NCBI GenBank assembly: GCA_964554875.1 | Contig: CAZKQJ010000018.1 | Span: 1 to 64,000 of the forward strand | Direction: 5' to 3' | Origin: Marispirochaeta sp964554875 | GTDB lineage: Bacteria; Spirochaetota; Spirochaetia; JC444; Marispirochaetaceae | DNA: 64,000 nucleotides | Shown here: positions 1-9,027 of the stretch, piece after piece | Position numbering within the stretch: the first letter of the stretch is position 1 | How the letters are laid out: each line of letters opens with the position of its first letter | Translations under genes and position numbers: made by a program | The notes under the pieces: generated by a model | Told to the model about the DNA's origin: nothing | The model's input: the letters and a program-made list of their open reading frames with translations, nothing else | Databases searched by the model: none

Positions 1-32
1 TCGCCTTGATCAAACGGACTATCCCGGAGCAT
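1..32 (-). CDS. 5' end of the next gene of the HsdMS operon (partial)
   Basis: An ATG at 32 (reading to lower coordinates) lies two bases beyond the hsdS stop codon and has a GGGGAG ribosome-binding site about 10 bases upstream, inside the hsdS 3' end. Only ten codons (MLRDSPFDQG) are inside the window, so the product cannot be named. HsdR or an accessory gene would be the usual neighbour after hsdS, but that is inference from family context only. Confidence 0.35.
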   Translation of the reverse strand, partial: MLRDSPFDQG

Positions 33-34
33 TA

Positions 35-1147
35 TTAGAGTTCTCCCCGGAAGGCCCGTTGCTGGAGGGAGGAGAAGAGAGCCTCAAATTTCCTCGTTGA
101 GGGTTCAAGAGATTGCTTAAACACTAAAATGGCTCCCACTATCTGCTCATACTCTCTCTGCAATTCTATTGGCGGGATCAGAATCTTTATCGACTGCAGT
201 TCTTTTGCATTGATATTCGCCATACCTATAATTGATTTACACATACCCGTTAATGTAAGCTTCCCATGTTGAGAGTTGAGGTATGAGGATATATAATCAG
301 GGACTGCATTTTTATTGGTCCGACACCTTATTAAATACCCGGCAAATGCCATTGGGTCTTTTGCCCTATATACTGCAGTCTTTCCTACGAGTTCTTTACT
401 GTTTGTTCTGTTAAAGAGTATATCACCATTATGAACGAGGTATTTTGCTTCCTCCTTCTCAGATAGATCAATGTACTTCAAGTCTGTGAAGTTCCATTCA
501 CCTGTATAGGTGATATTGTTCATTCGTAAAATAGGCCAAGCACCTTCAGTTGAAGCTCTACCGGATGTACCGTACAAGACATCCTCCAATAAGTCCCCGA
601 TACGACCTATTGGCCACCCCTTCGGATTCGTCACCGGATCACCAAACATATCCAGAAACACCGACTGAAGCAGTTCATCCAGCTTGGCAATAGCCGCCCG
701 GCGCTTCTCCCGCAAGAAATCGGCCTGATCCAGGATTGTGGCAATTCGCTTTTGTTCCGGTAAGGGAGGGAGGGGGATAATAGCGTCAGTAAGGTTGCCA
801 AGCTTAATATATTTTATTACTCCACCGATACTTTGCTCTCGAAGACGGATTAGGTATCTATCAAGAAACCTATATAAGTAACGAGTATCAAGCACTGCCT
901 TATCTGTTGATTCGACAATATATGTGCGTTGGTACGCATCAAACTTTCCCATGTAGTATTTTACATTCAGGTCTCCGTTGCCTGCGACAAGTACACATTC
1001 ACAATCATATGTGTATGTGTCAATTCTTAGAGGAGTTCGTGCACAAGTAAAGAATGGGTATTGCCCGTCTTCTGAGCTCGCATTAGCATCAAGTTTACCC
1101 GTCTTAATTTTCGTCAACTCCCCAAGAGGTTTATCAATACTCGTCAT
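35..1147 (-). CDS. hsdS: Type I restriction-modification specificity subunit HsdS
   Basis: DNA-recognition subunit that pairs with HsdM (and HsdR) and sets the bipartite target sequence. The 370-residue protein shows the normal two-half layout. A first target-recognition domain covers residues 1 to about 125. A conserved helical spacer follows, beginning with PLPPLPEQKRIA and continuing through a long charged helix to LLQSVFLDMFGDP. A second recognition domain covers about 175-315, and a second spacer begins IPPIELQREYEQIV and ends RAFRGEL. Both halves are intact, so specificity is probably functional. The ATG at 1147 shares one base with the hsdM stop codon (TGATG), so the two genes are translationally coupled. 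Family assignment is firm; target sequence cannot be predicted. Confidence 0.93.
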   Translation of the reverse strand: MTSIDKPLGELTKIKTGKLDANASSEDGQYPFFTCARTPLRIDTYTYDCECVLVAGNGDLNVKYYMGKFDAYQRTYIVESTDKAVLDTRYLYRFLDRYLIRLREQSIGGVIKYIKLGNLTDAIIPLPPLPEQKRIATILDQADFLREKRRAAIAKLDELLQSVFLDMFGDPVTNPKGWPIGRIGDLLEDVLYGTSGRASTEGAWPILRMNNITYTGEWNFTDLKYIDLSEKEEAKYLVHNGDILFNRTNSKELVGKTAVYRAKDPMAFAGYLIRCRTNKNAVPDYISSYLNSQHGKLTLTGMCKSIIGMANINAKELQSIKILIPPIELQREYEQIVGAILVFKQSLEPSTRKFEALFSSLQQRAFRGEL

Positions 1148-2646
1148 CAGAGCATCCCCTCAAGCTCATCCATCCCCTTCAGAATCTCCGCCTCCAGCTC
1201 CTTCAAATCCGCCAGGATCTTCTGAGGGGAATCATACTCCACCTCTTCGTAGACAATCTCCTTGTACCGGTTAATAGACAGGTCGTACCCGTTATCGGCT
1301 ATCTCATCCTTGGGCACCAGGAAGGACTGATCGGTTCGCTTCCGGTCCACTTCATTCTTCCGATTCTTCCACCGGGTTATAATATCGGGAATATTGTTGT
1401 TCTCATGCTTCTCCCCGTCCAGAGGATTTCGCTTGTCATCCAGGGAGAAACCATCGGCCTTCATGTCGTAGAACCAGACCGTATCGGTTCCCCCGGAATT
1501 AGTCCTGGTAAAGAGCAGTACAGCGGTGGAGACCCCGGCATAGGGGCGGAATACCCCGGAGGGCATGGAGATCACCGCATCCAGCTTCTGATTCTCCACG
1601 ATGATCTGCCTGAGTGCCTTATGGGCCTTGGACGAACCGAAGAGCACGCCATCGGGAACAATAACCGCCGCCCGGCCGCCGGGTTTCAGGAGGCGCAGGA
1701 AGAGAGCAACGAAGAGCAGCTCGGTCTTCTTTGTTTTCACGATCATCTGCAGATCCTTGGCACAGCTCTCATAGTCGAGAGACCCGGCAAAGGGAGGATT
1801 GGCCAGGATCAGGGTAAACTGCTCTTCAATTGCCGCATGATTCTGGGAAAGGGAATCCCGGTTCTGGATGTCGGGATTCTCGATGCCGTGAAGGAGCATG
1901 TTCATGGAACCGATCCGCAGCATGGTGGAATCGAAGTCGAAGCCGTTGAAGGTCTCCCGGTTAAACCGGCGCATGGCATCGGCATCGGAGAAGATCTCGG
2001 GATGATGATCGCGCAGATATTCTGCCGCCGCCACCAGAAAGCCCGCTGTACCACAGGCGGGATCACAGATAATATCCTGGGGCTGGGGAGCGGTCATCTC
2101 CACCATCATCTTGATAATATGCCGGGGAGTGCGGAACTGGCCATTCTGCCCTGCAGTGGCAATCTTCCCCAGCATGAACTCATAAAGATCACCCTTGGTA
2201 TCCCGATCCTCCATGGGGATGGCATCCAGCATATCCACCACCCTGGCCAGAAGCCCCGGTGTGGGAATGGTGAACCTGGCATCCTTCATGTGAGCTGAAT
2301 AGGTCGAATCGGCGTCCCCCATGGATTTTATAAAGGGGAAGACCTCCTCGGAAACAACCTCGTACATGGTATTGGCATCGAGATTCTTGAACCTGGACCA
2401 TCGCAAGATGTCATAGGAACGCTCCTTCTTGGATTCAGGATTGATCCCTCCCGGGAAGATGGGGTTCTCAATATTCCGCCCGAGGCGGTTCCCCTTCTTT
2501 TCCCGCACCGTATGAAGCTCATCCAGTCGCTTGATGAACAGCAGATAGGTCATCTGCTCGATAACTTCCATGGGGTTTGAGATGCCGCCCGACCAGAAAG
2601 CGTCCCATATCTGACTGATTTTGTTTTTTACTTCTCCGGTGATCAT
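1147..2646 (-). CDS. hsdM: Type I restriction-modification N6-adenine methyltransferase HsdM
   Basis: SAM-dependent adenine methyltransferase subunit. The N-terminal HsdM helical domain (about 1-130) is followed by the catalytic domain with the SAM-binding motif I DPACGTAGF (from residue 195) and the catalytic motif IV NPPF (283-286). The length of 499 residues is normal for the family. The ATG at 2646 is preceded by AGAGGA about nine bases upstream. It is the first gene of the operon and hsdS follows with a one-base overlap. The HsdR nuclease is not in the window; it may lie beyond the left edge, so it cannot be said whether this is a full restriction system or a solitary methyltransferase. 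Confidence 0.95.
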   Translation of the reverse strand: MITGEVKNKISQIWDAFWSGGISNPMEVIEQMTYLLFIKRLDELHTVREKKGNRLGRNIENPIFPGGINPESKKERSYDILRWSRFKNLDANTMYEVVSEEVFPFIKSMGDADSTYSAHMKDARFTIPTPGLLARVVDMLDAIPMEDRDTKGDLYEFMLGKIATAGQNGQFRTPRHIIKMMVEMTAPQPQDIICDPACGTAGFLVAAAEYLRDHHPEIFSDADAMRRFNRETFNGFDFDSTMLRIGSMNMLLHGIENPDIQNRDSLSQNHAAIEEQFTLILANPPFAGSLDYESCAKDLQMIVKTKKTELLFVALFLRLLKPGGRAAVIVPDGVLFGSSKAHKALRQIIVENQKLDAVISMPSGVFRPYAGVSTAVLLFTRTNSGGTDTVWFYDMKADGFSLDDKRNPLDGEKHENNNIPDIITRWKNRKNEVDRKRTDQSFLVPKDEIADNGYDLSINRYKEIVYEEVEYDSPQKILADLKELEAEILKGMDELEGML

Positions 2647-2683
2647 GTAGTGGTGTCCTCTTTAATTGATAATCAACGATATT

Positions 2684-2712
2684 ATGATACACTATGCCCC
2701 AAAGTGATCCAA
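2684..2712 (-). promoter_or_regulatory. Probable sigma70-type promoter of hsdMS
   Basis: On the minus strand TTGGAT (2712-2707) and TATCAT (2689-2684) are separated by 17 bases, ending 37 bases before the hsdM start codon. Spacing is ideal and each hexamer matches the consensus at four or five positions. Confidence 0.5.
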
Positions 2713-2870
2713 TAGATTAATTTTTGAAGTTAATAACCGGGAAATGACGATGATTTTAGAAGAAGTGGTGTGTTGTGTATACCTGCACTTGATTAATTAT
2801 AACACTGTTATGAGGATTATGGACCTTTTGGAGGGATAATCCTGTTCCGGAATATGATCGGGCTTTGTTC

Positions 2871-2901
2871 ACAGGTGAATTCCCGCAAGGAATCCACCTG
2901 T
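2871..2901 (-). terminator. Hairpin after the ribose-type ABC operon
   Basis: Thirteen-base arms ACAGGTGAATTCC (2871-2883) and GGAATCCACCTGT (2889-2901) pair with one mismatch around a five-base loop, just after the permease stop codon at 2925 on the minus strand. There is no U-tract, so it may act as an RNA 3'-end stabiliser or a factor-dependent termination site. The rest of 2713-2924 shows no gene. Confidence 0.45.
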
Positions 2902-2924
2902 CATACGGGCAGGGGTACGAATCC

Positions 2925-3962
2925 CTACTCCGTCCGCTCCTTGTCCAACGCCTTCTGCATGAGCACTGCACCAAGAATCAGTATGCCCTTGATCAGGTCG
3001 TTAACGAAGGCCGGTACCCGGAATGCGGATAGAATGGCGTCGATTGCGTAGAGAATAACTGCCCCGAAAACGCTTCCCTGTATCCTGCCTCTTCCGCCGG
3101 ACATGGCAATGCCTCCGATGGCCACAGCGGCTATTACGTCAAGTTCGAACATCTTGCCGGCGGTTGATGTATCCACGGAACCGAAGCGGGTTATGTAAAG
3201 GAACCCGGCAATACCGGTCAGGACTCCTGTCAGGGTGAATATGGCTACTTTGACAAGACGCACGTTGATGCCCGTCAGCCGGGCGGCCCGCTCATTGGAT
3301 CCCACGGCATATACGTACCGTCCGAATTTCGTCTTGGTCATCAGGAACCAGACAGCTATACTTACCAGGATAAACAGTATGACCAGATACGGTACCGGCC
3401 CGAGTTTTCCGTAACCGATGGGACGGAGCAGCTTGAAGTAGGCATCGTTATCCACTATCAGCGGTCCCCCGTGGCCGAACTGTATTGTAATGGACCGATA
3501 TCCCACAAGGGTGGCCAGTGTTACGATAAAAGCGGCGACCCTCGCGACACCAATAAAAAATCCGTTAAAAAGGCCAAGCACAAATCCCATGGAAACGGCG
3601 GCAATCAGGGAAAGAAAAATACTGGTGGTGGAATTAAAAACGACAACCCCGATGGATGCCGACAGGGCAAGCATCGACCCGACGGAGAGGTCGATATTAC
3701 CGGAAAGGATCACCATGGACATTCCCAGGGCGATTATTCCGATGAAGACCGAGGACTTAAGAAGGTTCATCAGGCTTGCCACCGTCAGAAACTGGTCACT
3801 GGCGATACGTCCGATTATGAGCAGCAGAATAAGGGACAGTATGTAGTTGTGATCAATCAGGAGTTTTTTAAAAAAGGCGATCAGTTTTTCCTTTATCCCT
3901 GAACTCTCAGTCATGTGAATGACCCCGGTTCCTACGGTTTTACCGTCTTTCTTACTGTTCAT
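2925..3962 (-). CDS. Ribose-type sugar ABC transporter permease
   Basis: Inner-membrane permease of the RbsC/XylH family (BPD_transp_2). The 345-residue protein has a 40-residue polar N-terminal tail and then a regular series of hydrophobic segments (about 8-10 spans). It contains the family stretch LSGNIDLSVGSMLAL and the loop NERAARLTGINV. It is the last gene of an operon: three bases separate it from the ATPase gene (stop 3966). The likely cargo is a monosaccharide or a similar polyhydroxy compound handled by the oxidoreductase and isomerase at the head of the operon; the exact substrate is not deducible. Confidence 0.9.
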   Translation of the reverse strand: MNSKKDGKTVGTGVIHMTESSGIKEKLIAFFKKLLIDHNYILSLILLLIIGRIASDQFLTVASLMNLLKSSVFIGIIALGMSMVILSGNIDLSVGSMLALSASIGVVVFNSTTSIFLSLIAAVSMGFVLGLFNGFFIGVARVAAFIVTLATLVGYRSITIQFGHGGPLIVDNDAYFKLLRPIGYGKLGPVPYLVILFILVSIAVWFLMTKTKFGRYVYAVGSNERAARLTGINVRLVKVAIFTLTGVLTGIAGFLYITRFGSVDTSTAGKMFELDVIAAVAIGGIAMSGGRGRIQGSVFGAVILYAIDAILSAFRVPAFVNDLIKGILILGAVLMQKALDKERTE

Positions 3963-3965
3963 AGC

Positions 3966-5465
3966 TCAGCTTACCTTCCTGTTTGATCCTGTTGCGTAAT
4001 ACATAATGTCCACCTCGTTTATTTTGTCCCGGGAGAGTTCTTTGTTGACTTCGCCTTTGTACATGATCAGACAACGGTCGGCGATGCGGTGAATTTCAGG
4101 ATACTCGGAGCTGAAAACCACTACGCTCTTGCCCTCTTCCGCCAGGCGCGCAATGAGCTGGTATATCTCGAACTTGGCCCCCACATCTATTCCCTGGGTC
4201 GGGTTGTCAAGGATATAGACTTCCGAATCCAGGCCGAACCAGCGGGAGAATACCACCTTCTGCTGGTTCCCTCCGCTCAAGGATGTTATGGGATGATCAG
4301 GGTCCGCGGCCTTGATATTAGTGATGCGCCGGTTCTCTTCAAAGCGCCGTCTTTCTACCCGGTCACTTATATAGAAACCCTTCTTTTTGCTGGTAAAATA
4401 GGCCATAGAAAGGTTGTCCTTTATTGAAAGGTCCTTCAGGATTGAGCGCTCCTTGCGGTTACGGGGGACCATGGAGACACCGGATTTGATAACCTTCAAT
4501 ATGGGGGCGGACTGTATTTCTTTTCCCTTCAACCGGATTTTTCCGGAGCTCACCTTTCGCGCGCCGAAGAGACACTCGCTGAGTTCTCCCCTGCCGTCAC
4601 CGAAGAGGCCGGTTATGGCGAGAATCTCCCCTTTTTTCAGGGAAAAACTCACATTATGGAAATACCCATCGCAGCCCAGCTCCTCAACTTCCAGGACCAC
4701 TGTATCCTCCTGCACGGTGTTCGACTTTTCGACCACCTCATGCACCAGACTGCGTCCCACCAGCATTTCGGTGGCCTGCTGCTCATCGATGTCCGCAATA
4801 TTGCCGGTGGCGACAAACCTTCCGTCCCGCAGCACCGTGTAGCGGTCGCAGATGGCGAAGATTTCGGGCATTTTATGGGAGATGTAGATGCAGCTTATGC
4901 CGTGAGCTTTAAGACCCCGCATGATCTCGAAGAGGTTTTCTATCTCCTCGTTGGTAAGGGCGGTGGTTGGTTCATCCATGATGATCAGCCTGCACTCGAA
5001 AAGAAGCGCCCGGGCTATCTCCACAAGCTGTTTGCGGGAGGTATCAAGATCCCGCACGTAGTCCTGGGGATCAATATTCAGCTTCATTCTGTGGAGGATT
5101 TCCCGAGACCGTTTTATCATCTCCCGCTTGTTCAACAGGACTCCGCCGTGCAGGAGTTCATTATGGAGAAACAGGTTCTCGTATACCTGCAGGTCATTGA
5201 CCAGGTTAAGCTCCTGGTGAATAAAGCGTATCCCCAAGTGAGAGGCCCGAATCGGAGTCAGGTGGGAATGGTCCTCCCCGTCGATCAGTATACTCCCGGA
5301 ATCCTGCCGCAGAATCCCCCCCAGCACATTCATCAGGGTTGATTTGCCTGCGCCGTTTTCTCCCAGAAGCCCGTGGATCTCGGAATCACCCACGGCAAGG
5401 GAGACATCCTGAACCGCCTTGACGGCATCGAAACTCTTGTAAATCTTCTTCATCTCCAGATGCAT
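3966..5465 (-). CDS. Ribose-type sugar ABC transporter ATP-binding protein (duplicated ABC domains)
   Basis: RbsA/XylG/MglA-type ATPase with two tandem ABC domains in 499 residues. Domain 1 has Walker A GENGAGKST (35-43), a degenerate signature at SRKQLVEIARAL and Walker B LIIMDEPTTAL. Domain 2 has the degenerate Walker A GLFGDGRGE typical of this family, the intact signature LSGGNQQKV and Walker B VYILDNPTQGID. Such asymmetry is normal for this family and implies one catalytic site per half. It sits between the binding-protein gene (74-base gap with a hairpin) and the permease gene. Confidence 0.93.
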   Translation of the reverse strand: MHLEMKKIYKSFDAVKAVQDVSLAVGDSEIHGLLGENGAGKSTLMNVLGGILRQDSGSILIDGEDHSHLTPIRASHLGIRFIHQELNLVNDLQVYENLFLHNELLHGGVLLNKREMIKRSREILHRMKLNIDPQDYVRDLDTSRKQLVEIARALLFECRLIIMDEPTTALTNEEIENLFEIMRGLKAHGISCIYISHKMPEIFAICDRYTVLRDGRFVATGNIADIDEQQATEMLVGRSLVHEVVEKSNTVQEDTVVLEVEELGCDGYFHNVSFSLKKGEILAITGLFGDGRGELSECLFGARKVSSGKIRLKGKEIQSAPILKVIKSGVSMVPRNRKERSILKDLSIKDNLSMAYFTSKKKGFYISDRVERRRFEENRRITNIKAADPDHPITSLSGGNQQKVVFSRWFGLDSEVYILDNPTQGIDVGAKFEIYQLIARLAEEGKSVVVFSSEYPEIHRIADRCLIMYKGEVNKELSRDKINEVDIMYYATGSNRKVS

Positions 5466-5498
5466 GGAACGTCCCTTAATCGCAAAGCAGAATTGTAG

Positions 5499-5521
5499 GG
5501 CCGGCAGACTGCCTGCCGGCC
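5499..5521 (-). terminator. Intra-operon hairpin between binding-protein and ATPase genes
   Basis: Perfect nine-base arms GGCCGGCAG and CTGCCGGCC flank the loop ACTGC. In the minus-strand transcript it follows the binding-protein stop codon at 5540 and precedes the ATPase start at 5465. No U-run follows it in that direction, so an mRNA-processing or 3'-stabilising role is more likely than efficient termination. Confidence 0.6.
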
Positions 5522-5539
5522 TTTATTCAGATTTTTTTA

Positions 5540-6547
5540 TTAATAGAATGAATAGCGAAGGCTGTATACAGGTCCCTTCATGAATTCCTTGTAATTGCTG
5601 TTGTCCACCATTTCAGTGGGAACAAGGTGCATGCCGGAAACGTCCTTCCCTTCCAGAACATCGATTCCCAGTTCGATGGCATCCACGACCATGGCAGGAG
5701 AGAAGGAGAAGGTTACAATGTCGATCCCCTGGGCTTTGTAGTGATCATATACCGCCAGCAGTTCCCGGGGGGCGCTTACGGCAGATACCAGTTTGATGTT
5801 GAGATCGGCATTTCCGTCGTAGCCTTCCAGGGCTGCAAGAAGACCAAAGGCCACATCCGCATCATGGTTGAAGATAGCCTGGATGCTCTCGACCTCTTCC
5901 CGGGTACTGGAGTTCAGGAAGGTTTCAAGCTGCGTCTGAGCGGTGTCCTTGCTCCAGTTGGTTACGTAATCGTTGACCCGGACAAAGTTGGGGTCCGCGG
6001 TCTTCCAGAATCCATCAGAACGCTGCTTGGGAACACTGGAGTTGTCTCCCTTGAATTCCAGGATATTGACCTTGCCCCTTGCAAGCTCATCCTTGAAGTA
6101 CTCGTTAAAATAACGGCCGGATTCCTCACCGATGGTAAAATTGTCTCCCATGAGCTCGGCAGTCTCATCAAAATTACTGATCAGCCGGTCGTAGATAATG
6201 AGGGGAATTCCTTCATCCACAATGGTCTGGGCAGCAGCCTTGAGCTCATCACCGTTATGTGGCCATAGGACAACAACGTCCACGCCCCGGGCGACGACAG
6301 TATCGATCTGGTTGGCCTGCTCGACAACATCATCGGAAATCAGGAAGATGTGATTGAACCCCTTGGCTTCGGCGAGTTCCCTGGTTGCATGTTCGGCATG
6401 TTTGATGCTCTCTCCCAGGAATCCGTGGTCGGCACTGGGCATTATTACTGCCAGGGTTTTTACCCCGTCGTCCTTCTGTCCCCCGGCATAGGTCAACGAG
6501 ATTCCGGCCATCGCGAAAACCAGCATGAACACAATCAGCTTTTTCAC
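5540..6547 (-). CDS. Sugar ABC transporter periplasmic binding protein (ribose/xylose type)
   Basis: The N-terminal signal peptide (hydrophobic stretch 4-20, ending TYAGGQKDDG) is of the AGG-type common in spirochaete binding proteins and lacks a lipobox cysteine. The mature part is a Peripla_BP_4-type two-lobe protein: IMPSADHGF at the start of lobe 1, QANQIDTVVARGVD, PLIIYDRLI at the hinge side, and the lobe-2 stretch IFNHDADVAFG. It presents substrate to the adjacent RbsA/RbsC-type components. As the third gene of the operon after two catabolic genes, it is separated from upstream and downstream genes by 55 and 74 bases, unlike the overlapping junction at the head of the operon. Confidence 0.9.
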   Translation of the reverse strand: MKKLIVFMLVFAMAGISLTYAGGQKDDGVKTLAVIMPSADHGFLGESIKHAEHATRELAEAKGFNHIFLISDDVVEQANQIDTVVARGVDVVVLWPHNGDELKAAAQTIVDEGIPLIIYDRLISNFDETAELMGDNFTIGEESGRYFNEYFKDELARGKVNILEFKGDNSSVPKQRSDGFWKTADPNFVRVNDYVTNWSKDTAQTQLETFLNSSTREEVESIQAIFNHDADVAFGLLAALEGYDGNADLNIKLVSAVSAPRELLAVYDHYKAQGIDIVTFSFSPAMVVDAIELGIDVLEGKDVSGMHLVPTEMVDNSNYKEFMKGPVYSLRYSFY

Positions 6548-6602
6548 ACTCTTTCTCCTTTTAGAATTCCCATGGAATTCTTATTGTTTTTTTCAGCCCG
6601 TA

Positions 6603-7736
6603 TCAGGCTGTAAGATCCCGTATTTCAACCGCCGGCAGCTTCTTTACAGGCGGCTCGCTTAATGCAGCCTGACCGGGAAAGCTGTAGCCGGTTCCGGATG
6701 CAAGGGGCCAGATCAACGGCCGTATAAAAGAGAGACAGGCAGAAAAACCCTGCTCTATGGCGCCGTCATTTTCCGTGCCCTTTGAGTTGAGCCCCTCGTT
6801 CTCCATGGAGAAGACTCCTTCGAAATTATTCCGCATCAGATAGTCTATGAAGCTTCGCCAGTCCATGGAGTCGGAGCCGCCGAATCCCGGGACCATGGGC
6901 TCATAGGAAAAGCGGTCCCACTCGTTTTGAGGAAGCGGAACTCCCGCAGCCTCTGCCAGCTGCTTTGAAACCAGCTGTTTTCCGAAAACGTTGCCCCAGT
7001 GGATGGATGCAGCATCTCTTTTCATTCGTGTTGCCTTAAGATGCACAGATTTTATTCTTTCCATATCGCTGTGCCTGAGCACATCCACGGGGTCCACAAA
7101 CTGCCAGACATCGTGGCTTGGATCGTAGGTCTCGCCATGGGCCTTTGAGGGGATAAGCTCGTACATCAGCTTTCTGGCCGCCAGGGTGGAAGGCAGGTTG
7201 TTCATCGTGTTTGTAAATCCTGCGGACCTCCAGCCTTCCATGGGGCAGTTTTCGTAGACGACGGTCACCCCCAGGTCTTCGGCATAGCCGATAATGGGGG
7301 TAAAAATTCTCTGGTACTCCCGGAGGTTCTTCTCGAAGGCCCCCTCCTCGAGGTCCCATTCATGCTTGTATCCGACGAAGGTACCGACGGTGATTCCGTT
7401 TTCGTCTCCCCCTGAAAGGGCTGCCATCCGGATCAGTTTGAGAAGATGGTTCTGGTTTTTTATCCTCTCCGCTTCATCGCCGCCGATCAGGTTTTCGAAG
7501 GCTCCGATGGAGAAGCGGAGCCCCTTTTCGTTAAAGGCCTCGACAGTCTGTTTAGCCCTTTCGGAATCGAAATTCTCGTAATCCAGGTGTGTTGCCACGT
7601 GGTCGGCCCTGGTTCCGTCCCTCCGGAAGACGCAGAGTTCCAGTCCCTGGACGTCGACGTTCACAGCCCTCTGCATAAGCTCTTCCAGGGACAAGCCCGG
7701 ATACGCCGAACTCATGATCCATACAGGATTGTTCAT
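6603..7736 (-). CDS. Sugar phosphate isomerase/epimerase-like TIM-barrel protein
   Basis: Xylose-isomerase-like (AP endonuclease 2 fold) protein of 377 residues. Visible family signs are the strand-end acidic and histidine residues: VYENCP for the metal-binding Glu, ETYDPSHDVWQF for the Asp/His pair, KSVHLKATR, and FSMENEG near the C-terminal end. It probably isomerises, epimerises or dehydrates a keto-sugar produced by the Gfo/Idh enzyme. Its start codon overlaps the stop codon of that gene (ATGA, 7733-7736), so the two are made in step. A 50-residue tail beyond the barrel is less conserved. Substrate unknown. Confidence 0.8.
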   Translation of the reverse strand: MNNPVWIMSSAYPGLSLEELMQRAVNVDVQGLELCVFRRDGTRADHVATHLDYENFDSERAKQTVEAFNEKGLRFSIGAFENLIGGDEAERIKNQNHLLKLIRMAALSGGDENGITVGTFVGYKHEWDLEEGAFEKNLREYQRIFTPIIGYAEDLGVTVVYENCPMEGWRSAGFTNTMNNLPSTLAARKLMYELIPSKAHGETYDPSHDVWQFVDPVDVLRHSDMERIKSVHLKATRMKRDAASIHWGNVFGKQLVSKQLAEAAGVPLPQNEWDRFSYEPMVPGFGGSDSMDWRSFIDYLMRNNFEGVFSMENEGLNSKGTENDGAIEQGFSACLSFIRPLIWPLASGTGYSFPGQAALSEPPVKKLPAVEIRDLTA

Positions 7737-8899
7737 TTACCCACCTCCACCCAAGCGCCGGTTTCAGCGCTTTGCAGTATCGCTTCGCACAGGAGCATCT
7801 CCGAAAGCCCGTCCCGCAGGGTGGGATAATCGCATGCTCCCCCCTCGACACTGCTTCCCAGCACATCAGAATAAAACTCCCGGAGAATGAACTTGAGGGT
7901 GTCTCCATAGCCTTCCTGGTGTCCTCCGGGGTAGGCGGACATCGAAGCCGCCCTGGGATTCAGGAGTCCCGGGTCCTTCATCAGTACTTCATTGGCCTGG
8001 TCCCGGTGCCCGATCGTTACTCTGTTCGGGGCTTCGGAATTCCAGGAGTAGGATACGTCCCGCCCCATCTGACGGTATTCCATAAAGTTTTTATAGCCTG
8101 CACTCACCTGGCTAAGCGTCAGGTTCCCCAACACTCCACCTTCAAAGGAGAGGAGGATCTGGGCGTGATCCTCAGTGTCCACCGGATAACTTGTATAGTC
8201 CGAGGACTTTTTTGCCCCTCCCCTGTCGAAGCTGTGGTCCCTGCCTCCCGCAGCTTTCCTGCGGGTTTCGAACATGCGGCCGAACTGAGCCAGCACCTTC
8301 TCAATTTTAAGGCCCGTAACATACTGGGCCAGGTCCATCCAGTGGGTGCCGATATCCGCGACAGCCCTGGTTTTTCCGCTGAGCTTTGATTCCATGCGCC
8401 AGCTGTAATCGGTCTCGTGGAGCAGCCAGTCCTGCAGGTAGGAGCCCTGGAGAGCGAAGATACGGCCGTCGGGGCTGGTCCCGTTTCTGCTTTTTATCTC
8501 CTGGATCATCGGGTAGTAGCGGAGATTGTAGTTTACTGCGGCCTTAAGACCCTTTTCCTCCGCAAGCCGCAGCAGATCCCGGGCCTCCCCGGATGTCATG
8601 GCCAGGGGTTTTTCGCAGAGAACATGCTTGCCGTTCTCGAAGCAGTCCCGAACCATGGGATAGTGCAGATAGTTGGGAGTGCAGATATGGACCAGGTCGA
8701 CATCGTCCCGGTCCAGGACATTTCTGTAATCACCGGAATGGAAGGGTACATTCAGACTGGCCGCGGCTTCTCCGGCAGCTTCTTCGGAACTCCCCGCAAT
8801 GGCGACAAGTTCCGCCAGGTCAGGATTTCTCCGCACAGCCTCCGCGTGAACCGGTCCGATAAAGCCGGTTCCGATTACAGCAACCCGTAATTTCTTCAT
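7733..8899 (-). CDS. Gfo/Idh/MocA-family NAD(P)-dependent oxidoreductase
   Basis: An N-terminal Rossmann domain opens with VAVIGTGFIGPVHAEA and carries the family EKP motif (HVLCEKPLAM, about residue 95), which contributes the catalytic lysine. The C-terminal alpha/beta domain contains DIGTHWMDLAQYV. The length of 388 is typical. It is the first gene of the minus-strand operon, so the pathway probably begins with oxidation of a hydroxyl on the imported sugar, followed by the TIM-barrel enzyme. This pairing occurs in inositol- and glucoside-type oxidative routes; which one applies cannot be told. A strong promoter (8931-8959) faces it, and a ROK regulator is divergent. Confidence 0.88.
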   Translation of the reverse strand: MKKLRVAVIGTGFIGPVHAEAVRRNPDLAELVAIAGSSEEAAGEAAASLNVPFHSGDYRNVLDRDDVDLVHICTPNYLHYPMVRDCFENGKHVLCEKPLAMTSGEARDLLRLAEEKGLKAAVNYNLRYYPMIQEIKSRNGTSPDGRIFALQGSYLQDWLLHETDYSWRMESKLSGKTRAVADIGTHWMDLAQYVTGLKIEKVLAQFGRMFETRRKAAGGRDHSFDRGGAKKSSDYTSYPVDTEDHAQILLSFEGGVLGNLTLSQVSAGYKNFMEYRQMGRDVSYSWNSEAPNRVTIGHRDQANEVLMKDPGLLNPRAASMSAYPGGHQEGYGDTLKFILREFYSDVLGSSVEGGACDYPTLRDGLSEMLLCEAILQSAETGAWVEVGK

Positions 8900-8930
8900 T
8901 TAAGTTCATTCCTCGTCGTTATCTTTGCCA

Positions 8931-8959
8931 ATTCTACACTTCATTGTTTTATCTGTCAA
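8931..8959 (-). promoter_or_regulatory. Strong sigma70-type promoter of the sugar ABC operon
   Basis: On the minus strand, perfect TTGACA (8959-8954), a 17-base spacer and TAGAAT (8936-8931). It ends 32 bases before the oxidoreductase ATG at 8899. Confidence 0.75.
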
Positions 8960-8973
8960 CTTTTTTGTCTTAT

Positions 8974-8995
8974 TATTAAACCTATACGTTTTATA
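8974..8995. promoter_or_regulatory. Candidate operator for the ROK regulator
   Basis: TATTAAAC (8974-8981), six bases, then GTTTTATA (8988-8995): arms match as inverted repeats at seven of eight positions. The site lies between the two divergent genes, just upstream of the -35 box of the sugar operon. Assignment to the ROK protein is inference. Confidence 0.35.
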
Positions 8996-9027
8996 TTAGA
9001 TTGTTGATTTTTTTCAGGGGAAAGCAT

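Noticed and set aside
2905..2940. Another T-arm-like sequence (GGGTACGAATCCC)
   Set aside because: Lacks the TTC of a T-loop and has no cloverleaf context.
5499..5540. Plus-strand Rho-independent terminator reading (hairpin followed by T-rich DNA)
   Set aside because: All genes around it are on the minus strand, so a plus-strand terminator has no gene to serve; the U-rich side belongs to the binding-protein 3' end.
9001..9027. Upstream TTG start for the ROK regulator
   Set aside because: The ATG at 9028 has a good ribosome-binding site and the normal N-terminus; the nine extra codons have neither.
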